Made by a program: the position numbers and the translations under genes. This document shows positions 37,413-46,084 of a DNA stretch of 64,000 nt, one piece after another. The notes beneath the pieces were generated by a model. That model was not told the DNA's origin and did not search any database. It saw only the letters and a program-made list of their open reading frames with translations. Source of the stretch: Aureococcus anophagefferens (lineage: Eukaryota; Sar; Pelagophyceae; Pelagomonadales; Pelagomonadaceae); the NCBI RefSeq assembly GCF_000186865.1, contig NW_008705565.1:2129797-2193796 (forward strand). Reading direction: 5' to 3'. The stretch's first letter is position 1; the number at the start of each line of letters is the position of its first letter.

Positions 37413-39149
37413 TTAGGGCCAGCGACTCACCTTGTTGCCCGCGGGCCCGACGGCGGCGCCATCGCCGTTGATGACCGCCGCGATGGTGCCGAGGCCCCCG
37501 AGGTGCGCCGCGGTGGCGCCCTCGAACGTCGCGTTCGGCGACGCGGACTTGCGGACGGCCGTGCGCACGACGACGGCCTCGTCGCGGAAGTTGCCGTAGA
37601 CGGCGACGGCGAGGGCGTCGTGGGCCTTGACGAAGTCGCCGACGGCGAAGCCGCTGTGGCCGCCGTTGCCGAAGCTGCCCTGCGTGCCGTCGAAGGGCAA
37701 GATCGCCTCCGCGTGGAGGGCCGTGCCGTTCTCGCCGAGCCAGCGGACGCCGTCCGTACCCGCGTGCTCGACCGCCAGGCCGTAGAAGGCCGCGCCGTGG
37801 CCGACCACGACTATGCCGACGCGGAGGCCGCAGCCGCCCGCGACGGCGCGCGGCTCGCCCGCGGCGTCGAGCGCCGTCGCCGCGCGCGACGCCGCGACGC
37901 GATCGCCGACGACGTGGCCGCTGCGCACCACGAGGCCCGCGTCGACGCGCGCGTCGAGCGTCGGCCCGCAGACGCGCAACAGGACGTCGCTCATGACGCC
38001 GGGATGGGCCGCGTCGCCCGCGTCGCCGCCGGGCGCCGCCGCGGCGTCGCCCCAGGCGACGAGCGCCGTCTCGCCCCGGGGCGCCGCCGTCGCGTCGACG
38101 ACCACACCCGCGACGCGCGCGCCGTGGGCGCCGGGCAAGACTTGCACCGCGGGGAGGCCGCCGGGGGGCGCCGCGAGCGTCGCGTGGCCCAGGCCCAGGA
38201 GCACCTGGCCGCGGAACGATAGGACGAGGCCGTCCTCGAGGTCGTAGTAGCCCGGCGCCAGGACGACGTGGAGCCCCCGGTCGAGCTTCTCCTGGATGAC
38301 GTCGCTGTCCACGGCGTCCGTCGCCACGAAGACGGCGCCAAAGTCCACGGCCGGGTCCTCGGAATGGTCGGGGCCACTCGCGTTAAACCGCGGCGCCGGG
38401 ACCCGCAGGTCGTAGGTCCCGTCGGCCCGGATGGTCACGTAGGGCTTCTCCGCGACGACGGGCGTCGCGTTGCGCGCCGCGTAGCTGCAGGCCGGGTCGC
38501 CGCCCCGGGGTATGCGCTTTGGAGGCGCGCCGCGGCAGCCGACGAACGCGACGTTGACGCCGCCGCCTACAACGGCCTCAGCGGCTGCGACGTCACCGTC
38601 GACGTCGACGGCGGCGGCGGCGTCGAAGGCGACGTTGCGCGCGAGCCAGGACCGCTGCGTCTCCAATATCGCGCCGCCGCGGAGCCGCGCGTTCGCCGCG
38701 TGCGCGCAGCGCCGGACGGCGCCGCCGACGACGGCGCGCCGGAGGCCGCCGCCGGCGAAGGCCAGGTCCCCGGGGACGTGGACGTTCTCCGCGCCCCGCG
38801 GCGCGCCGTCGTCCCCGCCGACGACGGCCACGCCGCCGGCGAGCGCCACGTCCTCGGGCGCCGCGCCGAGGCCCAGGACCTGCACGTACGGGCCGACGGC
38901 GACGGGCTCCGCGTAGGTCCCGGGCTTGAAGAGGAAGGCGGCGCGGACGCGGCCCAGGGCGCTCCCGAGCGCCGACAGCCGCGCCGCCGTCTGCGCGACG
39001 TGCTTCTCGCCGGGGTCGAAGACGTGCACGCTCTTGGGCCAGAGCGGCGGGTTCGCCTCCGTGCCGCGCGTCGCCGCGGCCTCGCGCACCTCCGCGGACG
39101 CAGCGCCGCAGGCCGCGGCGGCGAAGGCGACGGCGCGCGCGACGCGCAT
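37413..39149 (-). CDS. Secreted right-handed beta-helix protein
   Basis: 578 residues in one exon from MRVARAVAFAAAACGAASA, a signal peptide. The repeated pattern of short hydrophobic strands and Gly/Asn turns (VHVFDPGEKHVAQ, FLFKPGTYAEPVAVGPYVQV, VVLAPGYYDLEDGLVLSFRG, QVLLGLGHATL) is that of pectate-lyase-like beta-helices, with the PGTY/PGYY strand starts typical of this fold. No catalytic Asp triad of pectate lyase is obvious, so it may be a glycan-binding or lyase-like protein. Its stop is 10 bp from the stop of the large glycosyltransferase. Confidence 0.7.
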   Translation of the reverse strand: MRVARAVAFAAAACGAASAEVREAAATRGTEANPPLWPKSVHVFDPGEKHVAQTAARLSALGSALGRVRAAFLFKPGTYAEPVAVGPYVQVLGLGAAPEDVALAGGVAVVGGDDGAPRGAENVHVPGDLAFAGGGLRRAVVGGAVRRCAHAANARLRGGAILETQRSWLARNVAFDAAAAVDVDGDVAAAEAVVGGGVNVAFVGCRGAPPKRIPRGGDPACSYAARNATPVVAEKPYVTIRADGTYDLRVPAPRFNASGPDHSEDPAVDFGAVFVATDAVDSDVIQEKLDRGLHVVLAPGYYDLEDGLVLSFRGQVLLGLGHATLAAPPGGLPAVQVLPGAHGARVAGVVVDATAAPRGETALVAWGDAAAAPGGDAGDAAHPGVMSDVLLRVCGPTLDARVDAGLVVRSGHVVGDRVAASRAATALDAAGEPRAVAGGCGLRVGIVVVGHGAAFYGLAVEHAGTDGVRWLGENGTALHAEAILPFDGTQGSFGNGGHSGFAVGDFVKAHDALAVAVYGNFRDEAVVVRTAVRKSASPNATFEGATAAHLGGLGTIAAVINGDGAAVGPAGNKVSRWP

Positions 39150-39317
39150 GGCTCCGCGCGCGCCGCTCCGGCGGGCTCGCGGGCTGCCCGCAGCGCCAAA
39201 TCGGCGGCGCCGGCGACGCGCGAGCTTAGGACGCCGCCCGGGCTGCTCACAGCAGCTTTGCATGGAAAACGTCAACCACTTGAATCCCTGGTGATTGACG
39301 CCTGCTGCACAGAGGCA

Positions 39318-40757
39318 ATGGAAGACGACCTGTGTCCGCGTGAATCCGCCCACCTGCTGCGGCCCGCCGGGGCGCCCGACGCGCCCGACGCGCCGCCCCC
39401 GCCGCCCCCGCCCCGGGCGCTCGAGGACCCGGCGACGCCGAGCTCCGGCGACGAGTGGGGCCACTTTAGCAGCGTGCCCGAGGGCTTCGACGAGGACGAC
39501 GAGACGTCGAACAAGAGCGAGGCCGCGTCGGTGGCGGCGCCCCCCGAGGCGCCGAGCCGCTTCGACAGCTCGAACTTCGGGGCCTGCGGCGCGCGCTGCG
39601 CCGCGCGGGCCTACAAGCGCACGCCGAGCGCGTGCGCGGGTGCCATGGGCTTCGAGGAGCGGTCGCCCGAGCGCGGCGAGGCGCCCGTGCGGCGCGCGCT
39701 CCGGCGGTCCGCGTCGCTGCCGGAGCTGCGCGCGCGGCCCGCGAGCCCCGGCGCGGACCGCGGCGGGCCCTGCCCGAAGCTCGCGGCCGCCGCAGCGCCG
39801 GCCACGGCCACCAGCAGCACCGCCACAACACAGTTCCGCCTCGCGATCCCCGGCGTCGACGACGTCGTCTACGGCGTCGACGTGCGCCGCGACGACGCGC
39901 CGCGGCGCGCCCTCGCCGAGGCGCCGCCGCGGTCGCGGCGGCGGCGGTCCGCGCGGTTCCGCGACGACGACGGCGTCGAGCGCTGGGACGTGCTGAGCGC
40001 GCGCGACCCCAAGAGCGGCGCCCCCGCCGTCGACGCGACGAACGTGTCCACGAACTACCGCGACGGCGGCGCCTACCTCAAGCCCGCCTTCGCGCCGCGG
40101 TCCGCGACGCGCTTCTTCCCGTGCGCCGGCGGCGGCGGCGTCACCGTCGCGCTCGCCATGGGCGCGGTGCGCGTCGTCGCGACGCCCTTCGAGAAGTTCG
40201 CCCAGTACGAGCTCCGCGTCTCCACGGACGGCGGGCCGCCGAAGAGCGCGTGGCGCCGCTACAGCGCGTTCCGCGCGTTCATGGACTGCCTCGCGGCCGA
40301 GTCCGCGCCGCGGCGCATCGTCCGCACCCTGAGCGCCTGGGCCGACGCCCAGGACGCGAAGAAGGTCTTCCGCTGCACGCACCCGGCCTACCTCGTGCGC
40401 CGCTACTACCACTTCGAGCACGTCCTCCGCGAGGCGCTCTTCGAGATGGAGTCGCCGGACCTGCTCCTCTCCTTCTTCGCGTCGCGCGACGCGCGCGACG
40501 GAAACGCCGGGCCCGCGACCCAGGCCGCGAAGCGCCGCGCGCGGTCCGACGACGCCGCGCGGCGCCCGCGCCACGCGGGCCCGCCGGGCCGCAGCCCCTT
40601 CGCGCGGTCCACGGACCGCGCGATCCCCGGCGCGTTGCCCTCCGACGCCGCGAGCGACGCCGTCTCCGCCGCGGGCACGCCCGCGCCGCGGTCCTCCTTC
40701 CTCGGCGCCTTCCTCGGCGTCCGCGACGTGAAGCGCGTGCCCGTGCCGTCGAGCTAG
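39318..40757 (+). CDS. PX-domain protein with long disordered N-terminus
   Basis: 479 residues. The first 200 residues are Pro/Ser/acidic and probably disordered, with an RRALRRSASLPEL site that looks like a kinase target. The PX domain runs from about residue 287 to 390 (VVATPFEKFAQYELRVST; KSAWRRYSAFRAFMD), followed by RCTHPAYLVRRYYHFEHVL. PX domains bind phosphoinositides; the basic RRY is present. It is divergent from the beta-helix gene (168 bp between starts) and is followed 73 bp later by the VTT gene on the same strand. Confidence 0.75.
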   Translation: MEDDLCPRESAHLLRPAGAPDAPDAPPPPPPPRALEDPATPSSGDEWGHFSSVPEGFDEDDETSNKSEAASVAAPPEAPSRFDSSNFGACGARCAARAYKRTPSACAGAMGFEERSPERGEAPVRRALRRSASLPELRARPASPGADRGGPCPKLAAAAAPATATSSTATTQFRLAIPGVDDVVYGVDVRRDDAPRRALAEAPPRSRRRRSARFRDDDGVERWDVLSARDPKSGAPAVDATNVSTNYRDGGAYLKPAFAPRSATRFFPCAGGGGVTVALAMGAVRVVATPFEKFAQYELRVSTDGGPPKSAWRRYSAFRAFMDCLAAESAPRRIVRTLSAWADAQDAKKVFRCTHPAYLVRRYYHFEHVLREALFEMESPDLLLSFFASRDARDGNAGPATQAAKRRARSDDAARRPRHAGPPGRSPFARSTDRAIPGALPSDAASDAVSAAGTPAPRSSFLGAFLGVRDVKRVPVPSS

Positions 40758-40830
40758 CCTAAGATGTGCGAACGGCACTTAAGCTTGGCGGCAAGGTGAC
40801 CTGTGTCCAATGGTGCCGTGATCACGTACG

Positions 40831-42607
40831 ATGTCCGCGTCGCGCACGCTGAAGCTCGCGCTCGCGCTCTGCGCGGCGAGTTCGACGGCGTTCGTCGTAC
40901 CGGCGCCGCGCTGGACTACCATACAACACCCGCGCCGGGCCCGGGCGCGCGCCCTCCGCGCCAGCGAGAGCCTCTCCCCGGCGGAGCGCACCTGGTCCGC
41001 GCGGCGGAAGCTCGCGCGCGCGGCGTTCGACGCGCAGCTCGGCTGGAACCGCATCGACGACGAGGCCGCCGACGAGGCGGACGCGGCGGGCGCCGACGCG
41101 GAACCGACGAGCGACGCGGCGGCGAACACCGTCGGCACGACGGCCTTCGGCGTCGTCGTCGTCGCGCTCGTGCTCCGCTTCGGCGGGCGCGCCGCGCTGC
41201 TCCAGGTCCTGGGCCTCGACGTCGCCGCGGACACGGAGATCGCCCAGCGCATCGACGACTTCGTCGCCTGGAGCCACAGCTTCGACGTGATTCCGGGCTA
41301 CGAGGACGCGACGTTGCTCCTGCTCTACTGCGGCGCGTTTATCGTCGCCAAGGTCGGCTGCGTCGACCCGCTCACGTTCGCGCTGGCCATCTCGTCGGGC
41401 GTCTTATTCGGCGGCGTCGTCAACGGCGCGCTCGTCGCGACGGCCTGCGCGACGATCGGGTCCTCGGTGGCCTTCGGATTAGCAAGATACGGCCGGCCGC
41501 GGCTCCGGGAGAAGCTGCTCGTGCTCGTGCGCCGCGACGCGAAGACGCGCGCGCTGGAGCGCGCCGTCGCCGAGCGGGGCTTCGTCACCGTGCTGGTGCT
41601 GCGCCTCGCGCCCCTGTTGCCGATCCCCATCGGCGGCTACCTGTGCCGAAACCAAATCTTCAACCCGACTTCAATGTGCGCGTGATCGAACGATTTGGAC
41701 CAAACTCTTTCACTGTGCTTCGAGAACTCGACGAGAGCGATCGATCCGTCCAAAAATCAGCCGAATCGACTTTGATTTGACCGAGCTAGAGAATTCTCAA
41801 GTTTGGTGGGGACCCCCCAAACCAGTGGTTGGTTTCGGCACAGGCGGCTACAACTACCTGTACGGCGCGACGGACATGTCGTTCCTCGCGTTCGCCCCCG
41901 CCATGTTCCTCGGGTCGCTCAAGCCCTACGCCTTCGACGCCTACCTCGGCGTCGTCGGCAAGACCGTCGTCGACGACGTCGCGTCGGGCGCGCCGACGTC
42001 GCAGCTCAGCGACCCCGTGCTCGTCGGCGTCTTCGCGGCGTTTCTAGCCATCGGCGCGCTGAGCTCGGAGCTCGCGACGGAGGCGTGGCGCGACATCGAG
42101 GCCGAGTCGCTCGCGGAGGAGGAAAAGAGGAGCGCGGGCGGCGGCGCTGTCGAGGACGCCTACCCCGAGGGCGACTGGCTCGACGTGCTCGAGGTGAGGG
42201 AAGGGGCGCCGTGGCAGGCGCTGGAGGCGGTGAGGGAAAAGGTCGCGGAGGCCGAGCCCGACGGGTCCAAGGCGCTCCGCCGCGCGGCGCGGCGCGCGCG
42301 GCGGGCCCTGGCGACCATGGCGCGCGAGGAGCTCGCGCTCGCGCGCGTCGACGACGCCGCGGCGCGCGCGGAGGAGGGCCTGCCGCCGCGGGAGGCGACG
42401 GCGGCCGAGGACGCCGCGCGCGCGGCGTTCGTCGACCGCTTCGCCGTGCGCGCGCCCGCGGCCGACGCCGCGGCCGGCGTCGCCTCCGTCGTGCCGCCGG
42501 AGAGCGACGCGGAGCTCCAGCTCCCCCAGGCGCTCCTCGAGTCGACGCTCTTCTCCTACGTCGTGTTCCGCGCGCTCCTCGACGAGGCGTCCCTCGACGA
42601 CCCCTAG
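40831..42607 (+). CDS. VTT/TVP38 (SNARE-associated) membrane protein, plastid-targeted
   Basis: Exons 40831-41632 and 41844-42607 give 521 residues. VTT domain: DPLTFALAISSGVLFGGVVN, IGSSVAFGLARYG, then LRLAPLLPIPIGGYNYLYGA, restored exactly by removing the introner, and a Phe-rich final helix. TVP38/DedA-type proteins are membrane proteins, some with lipid scramblase activity. The N-terminus MSASRTLKLALALCAASSTAFVVP combines a signal peptide with an ASSTAF motif, the stramenopile mark of plastid import across four membranes. The C-terminal 170 residues are Ala/Glu-rich. The intron (211 bp, GC donor, phase 1) is a family B introner. It converges with the LON-RING gene with 18 bp between stops. 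Confidence 0.88.
41641..41843 (+). mobile_element. Family B introner, B5
   Basis: A 203-bp copy with target repeats gcggctac at 41633-41640 and 41844-41851 and terminal repeats starting ctgtgccgaaacc, exact complements at both ends. The ends carry a paired change from the B1 consensus, so both ends co-vary. Confidence 0.95.
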
Positions 42608-42625
42608 TAAAAACACCGCCGCGTT

Positions 42626-43924
42626 TTACTGGCTCCCCGCGACGTCGCTGATGGGCCGGGCGACGCGCGCGACGGCGGCCGCGACGGCCGCGTGCGCCGA
42701 GGCCAGCGGCGCGAGCAGCAGCGCCGCGGCCGCGCGGGCGAGGCGGAGGAGCCCGTTCGCGAGGACGGCCGTCGCGCGCCGCTGCGGGTCGAGGTGCCGC
42801 AGGCTCAGGGCCAGCGCGCGGTCGACGAGCCGGAGCCGCGCGAGCGAGTCCGTCGCGCGGAGCGCGTCGAGGCGCACCTCCGGCGCGACGCCCAGCGGCG
42901 GCAGCGGGTTGATGAGCGCCGCCGCGTACAAGCCGTAGGCCTCGGCGTCGACGGCCGGCCCCGCGGCCGCGGGCCGCGGCCCGAGGTCGTCGAGCACGGC
43001 GTCGAGCGTCGCCGACGCGCCCCAGCCGCCCGCGCGGCAGCGCCGGAGCCACAGGTCCAGGCGCCCGTCCAAATCCGCGACGAGCCGCGCGGCGTCCGCG
43101 GCGTCGGCGTCGCCCGCGGCGTCGTCGTCCAGGTCCTCGACGCACGCGACGCGGAAGCCGTCGTCGCCGACCCAGTCCCGCGCGATGCGCCGCCGCCGCC
43201 GCGCGACGCACTCGCAGAAGTAGCGGCCGTCGGGCGTCTCCGTGCACTCGACGATCTCGCACTCGCAGAAGACGGACGCCTGGGCGGGGAAAGAGTGCGA
43301 CATTTCCAACTTTGGAGGCTCCTATCTCGGTCGTTTTCCATTCGTTTCGGCTCATTTTTGGACGAGCGATCATCTCTCGGAGCGCTCTCGACGCGTGGAT
43401 GCTTTCTTTCGGAACATTCATGTTGAAACGACGTTGAATCACTCGTTTCCTGCCCCGACGGACGCCATGACGTTGTCGGGCGTCGCGCCGACGATGCCAA
43501 AGGTCGGCGGGTCGCGCTCGAGGCTCCGCTTCACGAGGCGCCGGTACCGCGGCTCGAAGACGTGGATCTTCATGCGCTGCTTCGGCAGCATGTGGTCGAG
43601 CACGAAGAGGCCGACCCGCGCGACGGGCTTGTGCTCGAGCGGCGCGGCCGCCGCGCCGCGCGCCGCGTAGGCCTCGGGCGCGAGCCGCGCGAGCAGCGCC
43701 GCGAGCGTCGCGTTCACGGGCGGCGCCGCGGGGATGCCCTGCCACGTCGTCCGGCAGCTCGGGCACTTGGCGCTGTGCCGCAGGGACGCGACGACGCAGC
43801 GCCGGCAGAACGAGTGGCCGCAGGGCGCCGTGAAGGGCTCGTAGAGCAGCTCGCAGCAGATGGCGCACTCGCCGCAGGACTCGAGGATCGCCGGCACGTC
43901 GACGTTCGACGACCACCACGACAT
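42626..43924 (-). CDS. RING-finger and LON-domain protein (LONRF-like)
   Basis: Exons (minus) 43924-43466 and 43279-42626 encode 370 residues. A C3HC4 RING lies at residues about 17-57 (CAICCELLYEPFTAPCGHSF; CRRCV; CPSCRTTW). The LON substrate-binding region follows (VGLFVLDHMLPKQRMKIHVF, EPRYRRLVKRSL), then after the intron ASVFCECEIVECTETPDGRY. RING-LON proteins are predicted E3 ubiquitin ligases whose LON part recognises the client. The intron (43280-43465, 186 bp, GC donor, phase 0) is a family A introner. The C-terminal half is Ala/Leu/Arg-rich and less conserved. Confidence 0.88.
43280..43457 (-). mobile_element. Family A introner, A5
   Basis: A 178-bp copy in the same orientation as its gene. 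Target repeats read acggacgc on the plus strand (43272-43279 and 43458-43465). The terminal repeats are cggggcaggaaacgagtg and, at the other end, the complement of ctgggcggggaaagagtg. Confidence 0.92.
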
Positions 43925-44112
43925 GGCGCGTCTCAGGCGGCGGCTTCGAGCGCTTCGCCGGCGCTCACAGCGTGGACAATTTCATGCGCACGCATGTTGA
44001 GGAGATGTTGAGGCAAACATCAGTCTTCGGGGCGGAGGGGCAGCCCGCCGGTTGAGAGGCAGCCCACACTTTGTGCCCTGCCGTCGGTCGCTCGCGGCCG
44101 GGCCGCCGCGCC

Positions 44113-44898
44113 ATGTCGAACGAGCTCACCGTGGCGGCGATCAAAAAGCACTCGGGCCAGTACGACCTCGAGCTCGTGCGGCGGCTCGCGGTGAGCAACG
44201 CGCGGCTCGCGAAGATCGCGAACGTCGAGCACTGCGTCAACCTCGTCGCGCTGAACCTGAGCGGCAACAAGATCATCAACGTCGAGGGCCTCGACGCGCT
44301 GGTCCAGCTCGCGCGCCTCGACCTCTCTCGGAACCAGATCCGCAAGGTCGAGCGCGGCCTCGCGCGGCTCCGGAGCCTCGAGCACCTCGACCTCCACGGC
44401 AACGCGATCCTCGGCGCGAAGCAGCTCGCCCGGGACCTCGAGCCCTGCGGTTCGCTGAGTTCGCTCGCCCTCGCGGCGCCCGACGGGTCCCGGGGCAACC
44501 CGTGCTGCGACGACGGCGACTACGTCGCCGCGCTCCGCGCGTCGCTGCCGCGCCTCGAGGCCCTCGACGGCGGCCGGCTGTCCCTGCGCGACGACGCCGA
44601 CGCCATCGCCGCCGAGCTCGCGGACGCGGCGCCCGACGCGCCCGCGCCGGCGCGCGTCGCGGACTGGCTCGGCCGCGACTTCGACTGGCGCGCGACCGAC
44701 CGCGCGCCCGCGCCGCTCAAGGCCGCCTACGCCCAGCGCGACGCCGCCGACGCCGCCGCGCGGGAGGCGCTCTTCCAGGCGACGACGGACTGCAAGCACC
44801 TCGCGCAGGACATGGACGCGGAGCTCGACAAGAGCCGCGCGCTCCTCGCGGACCTGTTCCCGGAGGACGCGGACCCCCTGGGGCTCGGGCAGCCGTAA
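44113..44898 (+). CDS. Leucine-rich-repeat protein, LRRC61-like
   Basis: 261 residues. Several LRR units are visible from about residue 30 to 105 (NLVALNLSGNKIINVEGL; LARLDLSRNQIRKVERGL; LEHLDLHGNAILG), followed by an LRR-cap-like region with LPRLEALDG. Such SDS22-type LRR proteins are protein-binding scaffolds, several in cilia. The C-terminal 100 residues are helical. Size and layout are like human LRRC61 but the identification is by pattern only. ATG 44113 is preferred over 44071 because it follows the conserved MSNELT start and a typical context. Confidence 0.75.
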   Translation: MSNELTVAAIKKHSGQYDLELVRRLAVSNARLAKIANVEHCVNLVALNLSGNKIINVEGLDALVQLARLDLSRNQIRKVERGLARLRSLEHLDLHGNAILGAKQLARDLEPCGSLSSLALAAPDGSRGNPCCDDGDYVAALRASLPRLEALDGGRLSLRDDADAIAAELADAAPDAPAPARVADWLGRDFDWRATDRAPAPLKAAYAQRDAADAAAREALFQATTDCKHLAQDMDAELDKSRALLADLFPEDADPLGLGQP

Positions 44899-45087
44899 GG
44901 AAGCGCGGTCCAGGAGACCCGACGTGGCGCCGGAGCGCGGGCAGAGGTGCGCAAGTCGGCGTGCACGGTATCTGGTTGAACCTATATTGAACACTGCTTG
45001 AAAGGCGTCTTGATTCAGACTTGAACCGCCAGCTGAGGGTCCTGCACCATCGCGCTCGACGCCTCGCGCGGCTGCTCGCACGGCACC

Positions 45088-46071
45088 ATGCTCGACTCGG
45101 CGCTCCGAGTCGTGCTCGGCACCATGACCTTCGCGGGGCAAACCTCGCCGCGGGATGCGGCGACTATGCTGCGGACCTTCCTGGGCGCGGGCCACGTCGA
45201 GATCGACACGGCGCGCATGTACATGTCGGGAGAGACGGAGTCGTGCATCGGCGCCATCTTCGACGAGGAGCCCGCGTTGCAACGCCTCAAGACGTCGACG
45301 AAGGCGAACGCGTTCCAGGGATACGACAAGAGCCTCGACGCGGCGTCCGTCGAAAGGCAGATGAAGTCGAGCCGCGCGGCGCTGCGCGGCGCGCCGGTGC
45401 AGATCTACTACCTGCACAACCCCGACGGCGCGACGCCGATCCTCGAGACACTCGAGGCCGTGGACGCGCTCCACAAGGCCGGCGCGTTCGAGGAGCTCGG
45501 GCTGTCCAACTTCGCCGCCTGGGAGGTCGCCCACATCTACCACCTCTGCGCGGCGAAGGGCTTCGTCAAGCCCAGCGTGTACCAGGGCATGTACAACGGG
45601 TTGACGCGCGACGTCGAGCGCGAGCTGCTGCCGTGCCTCCGCGCGCTCGGCATGCGATTCTACGCCTACAATCCGCTCTGCGGCGGGTTGCTCGCCTGCA
45701 AGCACACGCGCGCGTCCCTCGCGGACCTCGACGACGGCTCGCGCTTCCGCAAGGACAACACGATGTACCGGGAGCGCTACCTCCAGGACGTCCAGCTCGC
45801 CGCCGTCGACGCCTTCCAGGCGGCCTGCGACGCGTCCGCGACGCCGCCGGTCCACGCGGCGCTGCGCTGGATGAGTCACCACTCGAAGCTCGCTCCGGGG
45901 GACGGCATCATCATCGGCGCGTCCAAGGTCGCCCACCTCGAGGACAACCTCGCCGGGCTCGGCGGCGGGCCCCTCGACGACGGCGTCGTCGCGAGCCTCG
46001 ACGCGGGCTGGGCGGCCGTCAAGGCCAGCGGCCTCTGCCCGTCCTACGAGCGCGGCACGTCCAAGTACTAG
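45088..46071 (+). CDS. Aldo/keto reductase, AKR7-like
   Basis: 327 residues, single exon. The catalytic tetrad is visible: Asp in EIDTARMY, Tyr in the same motif, Lys in TSTKANAFQG and His in YYLHNPD. The motifs GLSNFAAWEV and IIIGASKVAHLEDNL complete the NADPH-binding barrel. The length and motifs match the AKR7 (aflatoxin-aldehyde reductase) group, which detoxifies reactive dialdehydes and reduces succinic semialdehyde. Stop is 13 bp from the convergent gene's stop. Confidence 0.9.
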   Translation: MLDSALRVVLGTMTFAGQTSPRDAATMLRTFLGAGHVEIDTARMYMSGETESCIGAIFDEEPALQRLKTSTKANAFQGYDKSLDAASVERQMKSSRAALRGAPVQIYYLHNPDGATPILETLEAVDALHKAGAFEELGLSNFAAWEVAHIYHLCAAKGFVKPSVYQGMYNGLTRDVERELLPCLRALGMRFYAYNPLCGGLLACKHTRASLADLDDGSRFRKDNTMYRERYLQDVQLAAVDAFQAACDASATPPVHAALRWMSHHSKLAPGDGIIIGASKVAHLEDNLAGLGGGPLDDGVVASLDAGWAAVKASGLCPSYERGTSKY

Positions 46072-46084
46072 TAACACGTCCCGC

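Noticed and set aside
37413..40778. One 1,121-residue minus-strand protein across the beta-helix and PX genes
   Set aside because: Only the part up to 39149 has beta-helix character; upstream of that Met it is Arg/Gly/Ala-rich antisense of the PX gene, which has a clear domain on the plus strand.
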